A stretch of DNA of 62,818 nucleotides from Paracoccus ravus (GCF_004522175.1 NZ_SDEB01000023.1:1-62818); one strand, 5' to 3'. Positions 52,675 through 62,553 are shown, counted from the first letter of the stretch. The notes: generated by a model not told the origin, from the letters alone. Numbers and translations are program-made.

Positions 52675-54437
52675 GCGCCGAAGCTCTGTCCGAACCGGCT
52701 TTGCCTTCCGAGCGGGGATCGACGCTGCGGGCGACCTTTGAACTCTCCAAGATTTTTGGTCGGCAACGCTGGCTGATCCTTTTGGTGATCCTGCTCGGAG
52801 CCGCAGTGGCGATTGCCGAGACGCTGGGCGTGGGCTTTGCGGTGATGCTGCTTTTCGCGATCCTCGACCAGGGCGAGCAGATCGCGGCAGCGGGCGGAAT
52901 GCTGGCCGGGCTCTATGCGCGACTTGTGGCCTTTGTCGGAAACAGTCCCACGGTGATCGGGGCGGTATTCTTTGGCCTGATCCTGTGCCAGGCGGGGCTG
53001 ACCTATGCCAATCAGGCGCTGCTGGGGGTCGTCCTGAACCGGCTGGCCGAGCGCATGCGCGATCTCCTTCATGCGCGACTGATCTGCGCGCCCTATCGCG
53101 TCGTCCAGAAGCGCGATCCCGCCGCATTGATGCATACGCTGGGAACCGAAAGCTGGAATGTCGGCGACGCTTATCTCAGCGTCGCGCGAATGGGGGTCGA
53201 TCTCTGCGCGATTTCTGTTCTGGCGACGGGCATGGTGCTGCTGTCCTGGAAAATCGCTCTGCTGGCCGTCGCCGGCGGGCTCGCATCGCTTTTTCTGTTG
53301 CGGCTGGTGATGCGTCCCGTCGAGCGGCTGAGCGACGCCACCCTGTCGGCGCATCAGCACATGGTGCAGCGGATGCTGGTCAGCCTGACCGGGATGCGGA
53401 CGCTGCGGCTTTTCGCCCGCGAAGATGATCTGCTGCGCCGCTTTGGCGAGGCGTCGCGCAATCTGCGGACGGCGGCCGCGCGGATGGAACGGCTGCGCGC
53501 GCTCTCGGCCCCGCTCAGCCAAGTGCTCGGGGCAGGGCTCTTGATCCTGATCGCGCTGAGCGCCCAATGGCTGGATGTCACCCCGCCATTGGTGATCGCC
53601 GAGGCGTTGCTGCTGCTGCGCCTGCAACCCTATCTGGCGGAGCTTCTGGAAAGCCGGATGGAGTTGCAGGCTCGATCCGCCTCGATCCACGAGGTCAATG
53701 CCTGGCTGAGCGCATTTGCCCCGCTGCGTGATATGGCTGAGGCGGAGGGGGCCGATCTTGCGCGCGGCAAGGAAATCCGCTTCGAGGGGCTGAGCTTTCG
53801 CCATTCCGAAAGCGGCTTGGCCGAGCTGCGCGGGCTGAATTTCACCATTCCCCTGTCCGGCTGCACGCTCATCCAGGGTCCGAGCGGTTCCGGCAAGACC
53901 ACCGTCCTGAACCTGTTGCTGCGGCTCTACCAGCCCGATAGCGGACGGATCCTCGTTGACGGGGTCGATCTGGCCTCGATCCCGCGCCAGCTTTGGTTGC
54001 GGCGGCTGAGCGTGGCCGGGCAGGATGTCGAATTGATCGAGGGCACGGTGGCCGAGAATATCCGTTTCGGCCGCCCCGATGCCTCGGCCGAACGCTTGCG
54101 CGAGATCTGCGCGGCGGTCGAGATCCTTGCCGATATCGAGGCCTTGCCGCAGGGCTTCGACACGGCAATCGGGGCAGCAGGCTCGAGCCTGTCCGGAGGG
54201 CAGAGGCAGCGGCTGGGCCTTGCCCGCGCGCTGATCCGCGACCCCGAAATCCTGATCCTGGACGAATCGATGAATGCTCTGGAACCCGAGCGCGAGGATC
54301 GCATTCACCGCCGCATCCGCGAGATGATGGCGGGACGGAGCCTGATCGTGGTGAGCCACCGGCCTGAAGCGCGGAAATGGGCCGACCGGATCGTCAGCAT
54401 CGAGGCCCCGAAGGATCAGCCCTTCGCCCTTGCCTGA
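52671..54437 (+). CDS. ABC exporter, fused membrane and ATPase domains
   Basis: A 588-residue half-size exporter of the MsbA/PglK type with six membrane helices (about residues 30-310) and a C-terminal ATPase: Walker A GPSGSGKTT near residue 408, signature LSGGQRQRLG, Walker B ILILDESMNALEPE. The second base of the switch-region pair is E followed by S (DES rather than DEA), unusual but tolerated. GTG at 52671 (GTGA overlap) follows GGGGAG. Likely flips or exports a lipid-linked saccharide or polysaccharide. Its 3' end overlaps the convergent glycosyltransferase by 22 bases. Confidence 0.88.
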   Translation: MSAEALSEPALPSERGSTLRATFELSKIFGRQRWLILLVILLGAAVAIAETLGVGFAVMLLFAILDQGEQIAAAGGMLAGLYARLVAFVGNSPTVIGAVFFGLILCQAGLTYANQALLGVVLNRLAERMRDLLHARLICAPYRVVQKRDPAALMHTLGTESWNVGDAYLSVARMGVDLCAISVLATGMVLLSWKIALLAVAGGLASLFLLRLVMRPVERLSDATLSAHQHMVQRMLVSLTGMRTLRLFAREDDLLRRFGEASRNLRTAAARMERLRALSAPLSQVLGAGLLILIALSAQWLDVTPPLVIAEALLLLRLQPYLAELLESRMELQARSASIHEVNAWLSAFAPLRDMAEAEGADLARGKEIRFEGLSFRHSESGLAELRGLNFTIPLSGCTLIQGPSGSGKTTVLNLLLRLYQPDSGRILVDGVDLASIPRQLWLRRLSVAGQDVELIEGTVAENIRFGRPDASAERLREICAAVEILADIEALPQGFDTAIGAAGSSLSGGQRQRLGLARALIRDPEILILDESMNALEPEREDRIHRRIREMMAGRSLIVVSHRPEARKWADRIVSIEAPKDQPFALA

Positions 54438-55534
54438 GCGCTGTCAGGCAGGCGGCTGCGACGCTCCATCGCGGCCGGGTTCTCGGTATAGAGAACCTTG
54501 AATTCCTGCAGGCCAAACATCCGGCGCAGGCGCTGATAGTTAGCCGGGCGACAGGCCCAGATCACGAATTGCCGCGTCTCGGCATTCCACTGATCGACAA
54601 TCGCATTGGCGATGTTTTGCCTTGCATAGGCCGCCGGGTTGTCAAAGCGTTCCTGCTCGTCGCGCAGGGCCTGCCAGATGCGCGGATCGCTGACCTGCAT
54701 CCGCTGGAAATAGCCTTCGAGCCAGGACAGGAAGCCGGGGCGCGCCACCGCGTCGCCGCCCCCCGCTGCGGCGGCCTGGGCACAGGCGGAATTGTCGTGC
54801 TGACGGTAAAAATCCAGCACTTCGTCAATGGCGATCACCGGATAGGCCAGGAAGATCTTGAAGTAGAAAGCCTGATCTTCATAGAGCGTCCGGAACTGGT
54901 CCTCGAAACCGCCGATGGCCAGCAAGGGGCCGCGCCGGATCAGCAGACTGCAGATCCCCGGCACCCCCGCTCCGTGGCTTTCCAGATATTGGATCACCAA
55001 ATCGGGCGGTTCCAGTAGCACCAGCGGCGGCACGCCCAGATCATTGCGCAGGTCCATCGACCGCCAGGGGCGAAAGCGCGACTGGCTTCTGCGGTTCCAG
55101 CTGGACCAGTAAAGGGTCGGCGACATGGACATCGCGGCTTGGGGATGGGCCTCCATGACCGCGACATGTCGTTCCAGCCGCTCGGGCAGCCAGATGTCAT
55201 CGGCGTCGAGCAAAGCGACATAGTCGCCCCGCGCCAGTGCAATCCCGGCATTGCGCGATGCGCTCATGCCCCGGTTCTCGTGGCCGGGATGCTCGGCATA
55301 GCGGATGCGATGCGGCTCGCGCGTGGCATAGTCCCGGGCGATGCCGCTGGCCCCGTCGCTGCTGCCGTCATCGACCAGAATGAGTTCCCAGTTGGGATAG
55401 CTCTGCGCCCGCACGCTTTCGATGGCCTGGGCGATATGGTCTTCGCCATTCAGGAAAATCACGATGCAGGACACCAGAGGAGCTTCCGGCTGCCCTCCGC
55501 CCGGCAAAACGTTAGGAAAGGACGTTTCGGTCAT
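54416..55534 (-). CDS. Family 2 glycosyltransferase (convergent)
   Basis: A 372-residue GT-A enzyme with LVSCIVIFLNGEDHIAQAIE, the nucleotide-binding DDGSSDGAS and the DxD site LLDADDIWLPERL near residue 112. The rest has a catalytic Asp/Glu region DQFRTLYEDQAFYFKIF and an extra C-terminal region of about 100 residues. The ATG at 55534 was chosen because the GT fold starts 18 residues later and CCGGAGCAG precedes it; the longer open frame upstream is not conserved-looking. It is the only minus-strand gene in the first half of the cluster. Confidence 0.88.
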   Translation of the reverse strand: MTETSFPNVLPGGGQPEAPLVSCIVIFLNGEDHIAQAIESVRAQSYPNWELILVDDGSSDGASGIARDYATREPHRIRYAEHPGHENRGMSASRNAGIALARGDYVALLDADDIWLPERLERHVAVMEAHPQAAMSMSPTLYWSSWNRRSQSRFRPWRSMDLRNDLGVPPLVLLEPPDLVIQYLESHGAGVPGICSLLIRRGPLLAIGGFEDQFRTLYEDQAFYFKIFLAYPVIAIDEVLDFYRQHDNSACAQAAAAGGGDAVARPGFLSWLEGYFQRMQVSDPRIWQALRDEQERFDNPAAYARQNIANAIVDQWNAETRQFVIWACRPANYQRLRRMFGLQEFKVLYTENPAAMERRSRLPDSAQARAKG

Positions 55535-55796
55535 CTGCTCCGGTCTCTCCCGCGCGCCCAGGTCGATGCTGCGCAGGCTACCGAGCGGGCCCTGTCCGCG
55601 CAATCGCGGATCACGCAGCCGCTTCTGTCGAAAATTCATTGCGCGAAGGCGGCTGGCGGAACAGTAATGAAAGCCAAGTCCCTTGGGCCGGGCATTTCTA
55701 CTGTTCCTGATCCTTGTGGGTTCTGTTCGTGGATATTCATGCGGGGCGGGATTATTGCAGGACAACGATAGCCGAACTGGCCGGGACGCTTTGCCA

Positions 55797-56567
55797 TTGA
55801 GCGCAAGATTGATCGCCTGGGCGGAAAGGACCGCCTTGCGGCTGCCCGATCCGATCGTTTTCCGGCTGCGCGCCCTGCGCAATGGCCGGGCTTTTGCCAC
55901 ACGTCCCGGCCGGGTGCGGATGGGGCAATTGCGCCGGCTGGAGCCCTTTAGCCGGATGTATGGCTGGGATCGCGGCACGCCCGTCGACCGCTATTATATC
56001 GAAGGTTTTCTCAAGGAGCATGCCGGGGTCATTCGCGGCCGGGTGCTGGAAGTCTCGGAGAATACCTATACCTACCGCTTTGGCGGGGCGGCGGTGACGC
56101 AAAGCGACGTGCTGCATTATGACGATCCCGCCCCGCCCGCGACCATGACGGGTGATCTGACGGATGCGGATCATATTCCCTCCGACAGTTTCGATTGCGT
56201 CATCATCACCCAAACGCTGATGCTGATCTATGACGTCCCGGCGGCGCTGCGCACCATTCACCGGATCCTCAAGCCGGGCGGGACGGTTCTGGCGACCCAG
56301 GCCGGTCTGACCCAGATCGCCGATCCGGACTGGCGCCATACCTGGTATTGGGGATTTACTCAGGCGTCGTCGCAGCGGCTCTTCGAGGATGCCTTTCCGG
56401 GCGGCAGCGTCGAGGCGCGGGCCTATGGCAACATGCTCTCGACAATCGCCTTTCTGGCCGGGCTGGGATATGAGGAACTCGACCAAGCGGAACTGGATCA
56501 TCTGGATCCCGATTACCAGATGCTGATCGGGGTCCGCGCGACGAAGGCGGGCGGCCCGACCGCGTGA
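55797..56567 (+). CDS. SAM-dependent methyltransferase
   Basis: Class I methyltransferase; motif I appears in a changed form as GRVLEVSENTYTYRFGG near residue 78, motif II as DSFDCVIITQTLMLIYDVPA and motif III as HRILKPGGTVLATQ. This motif I variant recurs in methyltransferases of exopolysaccharide clusters. The frame is open to 55683; the TTG at 55797 leaves a plausible N-terminus, but start choice is uncertain. The stop overlaps the next gene (GTGATG). Likely O-methylates a sugar. Confidence 0.75.
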   Translation: MSARLIAWAERTALRLPDPIVFRLRALRNGRAFATRPGRVRMGQLRRLEPFSRMYGWDRGTPVDRYYIEGFLKEHAGVIRGRVLEVSENTYTYRFGGAAVTQSDVLHYDDPAPPATMTGDLTDADHIPSDSFDCVIITQTLMLIYDVPAALRTIHRILKPGGTVLATQAGLTQIADPDWRHTWYWGFTQASSQRLFEDAFPGGSVEARAYGNMLSTIAFLAGLGYEELDQAELDHLDPDYQMLIGVRATKAGGPTA

Positions 56568-57610
56568 TGCCTTCCCTTCGCACCCATTTGCGACTGCAGC
56601 GGATGAAGCTCGCCTGGCAAAGTCTTTTCGCGCCCAAGCCCGGCGGAATGATCCTGCTGTACCACCGTGTCCAGGATGTCGCTTCCGATCCTTGGAGAAT
56701 GGCCGTCCGGCCCGAGGATTTCGACCGGCAGATGGCGTTTTTGGCGCGGCTGGGAACCGCCTGCACCGTCAGCGGGCTGGCCGATCACCTGGCCCGCGGC
56801 GCGACAGGCGCGCCGCGGATCGCGGTCAGCTTCGATGACGGCTATCTGGACAATAAAGAGGTCGCGCTGCCGATCCTCGAACGTCACGGGGTTCCGGCGA
56901 GCTTCTATGTCACCAGCGGCGCGATAGGCCGGGACGACGCCTTTTGGTGGGACCGCCTGCACCGGATCCTGCTCGAAGAGCCAAGCCTGCCGCGTGAACT
57001 GGAACTGCAACTTCCCAGCGGACGCCGCTTTACGGGCTCGCTCGGCTCCGAGGCCGAGGCGGGGCAGAAGCTGCTGACCGCCTGCCGGACCTGGAGCGCG
57101 GATCTTCAGCCCGCCGCCGGCCCGCGCCAACGCCTGCTGCTGGCACTTTGGGAGGAGCTCGCGCCGCTGGATCCCGAGGCCCGACGAAGGGTCGTGCAGG
57201 ATCTCGACAAATGGTCCGGCAGCCGACGCCCCGCGCAAGAGCGCCCGATGCGGCCGGACGAGCTGCGCGAATTCGCGCGCTCGGCCCTTGTCGAGATCGG
57301 CGGACATACCCGGAATCACATCGATCTGTCGCGGGCCGCGCGCGACGTCGCGGCGCGGGAAATCGCAGACGACCGGGACGATCTGCGGCGGATGACGGGA
57401 CAGGAATTGCGCAGCTTTGCGCTGCCCTTTGGAAGGGCGGGCGGCGATACCGCAGAGTTGATCCGGCAGGCGGGTTACACCTCGGCCACGACCAGCCGGT
57501 TTGGCCGCTGCGCGCCGGGAAGCAGCTTGCTGCATTTGCCCCGGATCCAGATCGGCGAAATGCCCTTCAAGCAGTTTCAGACCATGCTGCGCAGCGCGGT
57601 GCCCGCATGA
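56567..57610 (+). CDS. Polysaccharide deacetylase (NodB domain)
   Basis: A 347-residue carbohydrate esterase family 4 protein. Motif 1 is VSFDDGYLDN near residue 94 (metal Asp and catalytic Asp), the metal His pair is GGHTRNH, and later ALPFGRAG gives motif 3. No signal peptide is seen; the N-terminus is amphipathic (RTHLRLQRMKLAWQSL). ATG at 56567 overlaps the methyltransferase stop, GTG at 56564 is an alternative. Deacetylates N-acetylated sugars, as expected with polysaccharide tailoring. Confidence 0.88.
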   Translation: MPSLRTHLRLQRMKLAWQSLFAPKPGGMILLYHRVQDVASDPWRMAVRPEDFDRQMAFLARLGTACTVSGLADHLARGATGAPRIAVSFDDGYLDNKEVALPILERHGVPASFYVTSGAIGRDDAFWWDRLHRILLEEPSLPRELELQLPSGRRFTGSLGSEAEAGQKLLTACRTWSADLQPAAGPRQRLLLALWEELAPLDPEARRRVVQDLDKWSGSRRPAQERPMRPDELREFARSALVEIGGHTRNHIDLSRAARDVAAREIADDRDDLRRMTGQELRSFALPFGRAGGDTAELIRQAGYTSATTSRFGRCAPGSSLLHLPRIQIGEMPFKQFQTMLRSAVPA

Positions 57611-59040
57611 TCCGCCGCTGGCCCCATGCAATCTATGTGCCGGTCGGAGCCTTGCTGTTGTGTTGGCCGGTTCTCGTGACGCAGGATATTTTCATCTTCG
57701 AGGACACGACCAGCTACCTGAAGGGCGGGGCGGTCATTCCCGGAATGCTTCAGGAAAAACTGGCGGGTCTCTCCTTGCCGGGCCTGTCCTTGCCGGGCCT
57801 GTCCTTGCCGGGACCGGATCAGCCGGGCATGGCCGCCATTGCGCAGAGCCAGGACGGCCCGGCCGTCGTGCGCTCATTCGTCTATTCGCTGGTTTCTTAC
57901 CTGGTGGTTTCGGCCGGGGGGCCGCTTGTGCTGTCCTTGTTGCAGGCCGCGCTGGTTGTGCTGATGTCGCTGTTTGTGGTCGAACCCGATCTGCGGGCGC
58001 GTCCCGTTCTGATGGGATTGGGCGCTGGAATTCTGGCGCTGACCAGCCCGGTTGCGATCTACACGTCGCTGCTCATGCCCGATATCCTCGCGGCCCTGAT
58101 CCTGCTTCACGCCATTGTGGTCGCTGTGCATTTCGACCGGCTGGGGCCTTGGCCACGACGGTGCAGCACGCTGCTTGCCTGCTTTGCGGTGGCGGCACAT
58201 TACGGAAATCCGCCCCTTGCCCTCGCGCTCTTTGGCGCGACGGCGATCTTTCTGGGATTCCGGCGGGCTCTGAGCGGTGCGAAATTGCTGGCATTGCTGC
58301 TGCCGGTGCTGTTCTCTCCGGTCGCTAATCTCGCGGCGAGCAATGTCGCGCTCGAGACGACAAGCGTATCGCCCTTGCGCCTGCCGATCCTGCTGGCGCG
58401 CTCGATCGGGGATGGGCCGGGCCTGTGGTATCTGCAAGAGGCCTGTCCCGAGGCGGATCTGGCCTTCTGCCGCCTGTTCAAGGACCATGTGCCGGAAAGC
58501 ATGCATGAACTGCTATGGAGCGAGACGGGCATCAACCGCCTGACCGAGCAGGAAATGCAGCAGATCCGCGAGGAAGAGTTCAAGATCCTTTTTCTGGTCT
58601 TCCGGGCCTATCCAATGGCCCAATTCAACGCCATTTTCGGCAATGCGCTGCGCCAGATCGGCATGGTGGGAACGACGGATATCGACGCCGCCGACCATCT
58701 GAGCGCGGATTTCGAACCGGTCACGGCTGGCAGCGAGGCGGGGGCGCGGCTGCTGCACTTCTATGACCGGCTGCTGCCGCCCACCACGCTGGTTTCCGTT
58801 CTTCTGTTGGGGCTCTTCGTCATGCTGCGACGCAGGCGGGACGGGCCCGACGAGGGCCGCACCGTCACGCTTGCCTTGCTCGCCCTGGGTCTGGTTCTGA
58901 ACGGGTTGATTTTCGGCGGGCTCTCGGCGCCCGTCGATCGTTACCAGTCGCGACTGGTCTGGCTGGTCGCATTCTTTGCGCTGGTGGAATTGGCGCGACT
59001 GCTCGGGCCTCGGCCCGCGGGACGGGCGGTCACTGGCTGA
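57607..59040 (+). CDS. Multi-pass membrane protein of the polysaccharide cluster
   Basis: A 478-residue protein with about 10-11 membrane helices, a large loop (about residues 255-390) rich in charged residues, and a short GLSLP tandem near residue 55. It is not an obvious Wzx or Wzy, and I do not recognise a family by motif. ATG at 57607 (ATGA overlap with the deacetylase stop) makes it part of the same operon. Possible roles are a polymerase or an oligosaccharyl-transferase-like protein, since such glycan enzymes are often unrecognisable multi-pass proteins; this is only inference. Confidence 0.78.
   Translation: MIRRWPHAIYVPVGALLLCWPVLVTQDIFIFEDTTSYLKGGAVIPGMLQEKLAGLSLPGLSLPGLSLPGPDQPGMAAIAQSQDGPAVVRSFVYSLVSYLVVSAGGPLVLSLLQAALVVLMSLFVVEPDLRARPVLMGLGAGILALTSPVAIYTSLLMPDILAALILLHAIVVAVHFDRLGPWPRRCSTLLACFAVAAHYGNPPLALALFGATAIFLGFRRALSGAKLLALLLPVLFSPVANLAASNVALETTSVSPLRLPILLARSIGDGPGLWYLQEACPEADLAFCRLFKDHVPESMHELLWSETGINRLTEQEMQQIREEEFKILFLVFRAYPMAQFNAIFGNALRQIGMVGTTDIDAADHLSADFEPVTAGSEAGARLLHFYDRLLPPTTLVSVLLLGLFVMLRRRRDGPDEGRTVTLALLALGLVLNGLIFGGLSAPVDRYQSRLVWLVAFFALVELARLLGPRPAGRAVTG
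57766..57810 (+). repeat. Three 15-bp tandem units in the membrane gene
   Basis: GGNCTNTCCTTGCCG repeated three times (57766-57780, 57781-57795, 57796-57810), the last two identical. It encodes GLSLP three times and keeps the frame. The copy number could vary between strains and change loop length. Confidence 0.85.
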
Positions 59041-59058
59041 CCAGCCGGCGCAGCATGA

Positions 59059-60540
59059 TCACCCCTGCGCCGGCGAGACCGCCGAACCATGCTCAGCCCC
59101 GATGTCCTTGACCTGAAATTCCTCATGGTAGGAGCGCTCGACATTCACCTCCCAGAGGTCATGCCGCGCGCCCATGATGTTTTGCGCGGCATAGATGGCC
59201 GAAAGCATCGAATGGTCCTGATTATTGTAGCGATGCAGCCCGTTGCGCCCAACGGTCTGGAAATTTTCGAACTGTGACAACCATGTCCGGATCACGCAAA
59301 GCGCCTCCTGGTAATGGCTGTCATAGACGGGATAGGCCTTGGGCTGGCGGATCACCGTGCCCGTGATGACCGTACTGGCTGCTGCGAGACCCAGTTCTTC
59401 CAACTCGGCGGCGGCAAGCGCGCGCAGCTCGTCATCGGGCATGGTCCAGAGCCCGTCCCCTTCCTGGCAGAAATATTCCATGCCGATCGAAGCGGTATGC
59501 TTATCGGGCAGCATATCGGGCGACCATGCCCGAAAATTCTGGATGCGGCCGACCTTCACCCGCGTATGCACATAGATCCAATTGTCCGGGAAAGGATCGG
59601 GATGATCCAGGATCAGCGTCACGATCAGAAAATCCCGATAGCGCAGCTTTGCCGCCGCCTTGCGGATCTCGGGCGGCGGCGGCGGGTCGATCGCCGCAAT
59701 CAACGCCCGCAGGTCGAGCGAACTGATCACATGATCTGCCGGCTGCCAGGTGATCGGTGTCTCGGGATCGGCTCCGCTGGGACGGGTTCCGATCTGGGTC
59801 ATGCGCATGTCCTCGCGCCGCAGCGCGACGACCTCGGTCCCCATCCGGACCTCGCCGCCCGCAGCGGCGACGCAGCTTGCGGTTTCCTCCCACATCTGTC
59901 CGGGACCGAGGCGGGGATAGTCGAATTCCTCGACCAGCGAGCGGGTCGTGTTCCGCGCTCCGAGCGCGGTGGTGATGGCCTTCCAAAGCGACAGGTTCTG
60001 GATCCGCTGCGCGGCCCAGTCGGCGCGGATCTCGGTCGGGGGGGTGCCCCAGACCTTCATCGTGTAGCTGTGAAAGAAATGCATGTAGAGCCTGCCGCCG
60101 AAGCGGTTGGTCACCCATTGCATGAAATTGTCTTCGCGCGGGAACGGGCGGAGACGCCATTTCAGCAGGCTCAAAAGGATTCGGACCGTCTCGTATAGTC
60201 CGATATTGCGCAGGGCATTCAGGGGCTTCAGAGGATAATCGAAAAAGCGGCCACGATAATAGATGCGGCTCAGACGGGAAACGCGGATCAATTCGCTGCC
60301 AAGTATCTCGCGCCACATCGCAGAAACCTCGGGCACCTTGGTCAAAAAGCGGTGTCCTCCGATGTCAAAGCGGTACCCGTCCATGCTTTCGGTCCGTGAT
60401 ATTCCGCCGGGAATATCAAGAGCCTCGAAGACCACAGGTCGAAAACCTTCGCCCTCTTTCTGAAGCGTATAGGCCGCCGTCAGGCCCGCCGGCCCGCCGC
60501 CCAGGATGGCAACGGTCACAGTGGCTTTTTCCGGGTTCAT
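59059..60540 (-). CDS. FAD-dependent oxidoreductase, UDP-galactopyranose-mutase-like
   Basis: A 493-residue flavoprotein. The FAD motif VAILGGGPAGLTAAYTLQ is followed by GGISRTESMDGYRFDIGGHR FLTKV, the FAD/substrate loop seen in UDP-galactopyranose mutase-like and protoporphyrinogen-oxidase-like proteins. It ends with YNNQDHSMLSAIYAAQN. Genes of this type often sit in polysaccharide clusters. Coupled to the upstream glycosyltransferase by ATGA overlap at 60537-60540. Exact reaction is not readable; a ring-contracting mutase would supply furanose units. Confidence 0.82.
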   Translation of the reverse strand: MNPEKATVTVAILGGGPAGLTAAYTLQKEGEGFRPVVFEALDIPGGISRTESMDGYRFDIGGHRFLTKVPEVSAMWREILGSELIRVSRLSRIYYRGRFFDYPLKPLNALRNIGLYETVRILLSLLKWRLRPFPREDNFMQWVTNRFGGRLYMHFFHSYTMKVWGTPPTEIRADWAAQRIQNLSLWKAITTALGARNTTRSLVEEFDYPRLGPGQMWEETASCVAAAGGEVRMGTEVVALRREDMRMTQIGTRPSGADPETPITWQPADHVISSLDLRALIAAIDPPPPPEIRKAAAKLRYRDFLIVTLILDHPDPFPDNWIYVHTRVKVGRIQNFRAWSPDMLPDKHTASIGMEYFCQEGDGLWTMPDDELRALAAAELEELGLAAASTVITGTVIRQPKAYPVYDSHYQEALCVIRTWLSQFENFQTVGRNGLHRYNNQDHSMLSAIYAAQNIMGARHDLWEVNVERSYHEEFQVKDIGAEHGSAVSPAQG

Positions 60541-61640
60541 GAGCGACCCCCTGGATCATCCTGCGATCTGTCATCCGGAGCGGGCCGGCTCTTGCCACGA
60601 CGCATCAGGTAATGCTCGGCCAGGCAGAACAGATAGGCCCCGCTCGCATAGAGATAGTAAAACTGATGATAGAGCACGCCGCCCGCCGCGACCATGGGAC
60701 CGCCATGCCGTAGGAGGAACATGCCAAGGCGCAAGTTCAGGAGCAGCGATAGGATGAATGCCGCACCTGCGATCCAGCCGGGCACCAGCGAGAAAGCGGC
60801 GGCCAGCAGCAAGAGCAGCGCCCCGACCGCGACAGCCGCGCGAAACCGCTCGGCGGTATCGACATTCAGTTCCCGCGGCTCGCCCTTTCCGGCGATCAGC
60901 AGGCGCGCCCAGGGGATTGCCCGACCGAAGATGTCGCTCTGCAAGGCGCCCGGAATCCGCCAGGCCTTCAGATGCTTGCCGGTCAAAGCGGCCTCGATCT
61001 CGATACGATGGCCTGCCTGCGAGATGCGGTGGCCAAGCTCGATATCCTCGACGGTGAGACAATTCGGGTCAAAGCCGCCGACCTCGAGCAAAACGTCGCG
61101 GCGCACGGCCCCGAAGCCGCTCCAGAATGTATGTACCTCGCGGCTTGACCGCAGGTGATAATAGCGATGCATCAGGTTCTTGTAGCGCGAGAACCAATGC
61201 TGATCAGCTGGCTCCGCATCATAGCAGCCAAAGACTGCGACAAGGCCCGGCGTGTCAAAGGCAGCTCGTATTGCGGAAGTGGCATTCTCGCCGGTCACGA
61301 CATCGCTATCGACGAACCAGACGATCTGCCCCTGCACATGGCTCAGGGCATGGTTGCGCGCACCTGCCGGGCCGCTATTCTGCTCGAGCCTCAGCACCCG
61401 TGCCCCCAAATCGCGCGCGATTTCGGCCGTTCCATCGGTCGATGCATCATCGACGACAATCACCTCAAGTACCTCGCCCGAGGCCGCCAGCGCCAAAAGC
61501 GGCGGCAGCGATCGCGGCAGGAAATAAGCGGCCTGATACGCGGGCATGACGACGCTGATCGTGGGCTGCAACGGCGAGAATCGAGGCATGGCGCTTTGCC
61601 GGTCGGGGATATCGGCTAAAATATGACTGAGATAATTCAA
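60537..61640 (-). CDS. Family 2 glycosyltransferase with C-terminal membrane part
   Basis: A 367-residue GT-A enzyme with ISVVMPAYQAAYFLPRSLPP, DDASTDGTAEIA, DxD site VWFVDSDVVTGE and the catalytic-base segment LTVEDIELGHRISQAGH, then two to three membrane helices (about residues 265-330). TTG at 61640 is preceded by AGGGG at six bases and is my choice; ATG at 61589 (17 codons later) lacks a ribosome site. The genes downstream on this strand follow by overlap. Membrane anchoring fits polyprenyl-phosphate or lipid-linked sugar work. Confidence 0.84.
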   Translation of the reverse strand: MNYLSHILADIPDRQSAMPRFSPLQPTISVVMPAYQAAYFLPRSLPPLLALAASGEVLEVIVVDDASTDGTAEIARDLGARVLRLEQNSGPAGARNHALSHVQGQIVWFVDSDVVTGENATSAIRAAFDTPGLVAVFGCYDAEPADQHWFSRYKNLMHRYYHLRSSREVHTFWSGFGAVRRDVLLEVGGFDPNCLTVEDIELGHRISQAGHRIEIEAALTGKHLKAWRIPGALQSDIFGRAIPWARLLIAGKGEPRELNVDTAERFRAAVAVGALLLLLAAAFSLVPGWIAGAAFILSLLLNLRLGMFLLRHGGPMVAAGGVLYHQFYYLYASGAYLFCLAEHYLMRRGKSRPAPDDRSQDDPGGRS

Positions 61641-61847
61641 TTACTGCCCCTCTTAACCTGCAGCTGCGGGACTACATGCTCAGACGGCATCCCATTCAGC
61701 AAAGTCACCTGAGGGTTGTGTAGCAACGCTTAGAGACACAAGCCAGAGATATCCCCAGAATTATATGCGATCGTGCTTTTTCTGAGAATGGTAAGATTTT
61801 CTCGGCGGAATTTATGGCGGCGAATGGCACGCGGATTTTTCCTTTTC

Positions 61848-62247
61848 CTAGAGCGCCTTTCCAAGCGTCTCGGTCAAATTTCGCAGCCAAATGAGGGCGC
61901 ATGCCAGCGTGACGAAAGCGAGCTGCATGTCAGTCCATTGCTCGTTTCTGACGGAGATGCGACGGCTTCGAGAAAACCAAACGAATCTGCGTGCGACGAA
62001 CCAGAGATACTTTCCGAGATGACCGCTGCCATCGGAGCCATTCCAATCAGGCCTGTGCTTGATGCCGCGCAAAAAGTCGAGGCTTGGGCAGGGAGAAGCT
62101 ATAACTCTCGGAGGTGATCGGCCTGAGATTGAGCGCAGAGATCCTCATTCGCTTCATCCGCGTGCGAACCTGCTTGCGGCCGATCCGGGAGAGCTTCTGA
62201 AGCAGTATCCCCCGCGTCATCCGGCGGCCTGCGACGAGGCGAACCAA
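61848..62247 (-). pseudogene. Transposase scraps (IS5-type and IS3-type)
   Basis: From 62072, KYLWFVARRFVWFSRSRRIS and ACALIWLRNL look like the C-terminal end of an IS5-superfamily transposase. From 62247, GRRMTRGILLQKLSRIGRKQVR TRMKRMRISAL resembles the N-terminal HTH-like region of IS3 orfB. Both are short and unconnected to starts. The region 61641-61847 between them and the glycosyltransferase holds no gene that I can support. Confidence 0.45.
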
Positions 62248-62553
62248 ATGCGGCCGGTTGATCCACTCATCAGCTTCAGATTCGCCTCGCTGACCGGGCG
62301 AGGCTCACAGTAAACAGCGACCCAAGTTGTTCCCGAGGATCCTGGCATGTTCGCTGGTGATCGGCATTGCTGCGGTATCGATCATTTTATGCGCTCGGCA
62401 GCATTCCCACCTTGCCGAATGCTACCGATAAAAATCATTCTCGAATGTCAGTTCACCGATTTTCTCATGCAGCGTCTTCACGTCGTCACCGGCTCTGCCC
62501 AGCTGTCCACTTAACCTTCTTTCCGTGCTATTTTCGGGAAGGAGGAACAGCCG

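Noticed and set aside
55683..55796. TTG at 55683 as the methyltransferase start
   Set aside because: The first 38 residues look like random hydrophobic and polar sequence and lack a ribosome site; 55797 fits better but remains uncertain.
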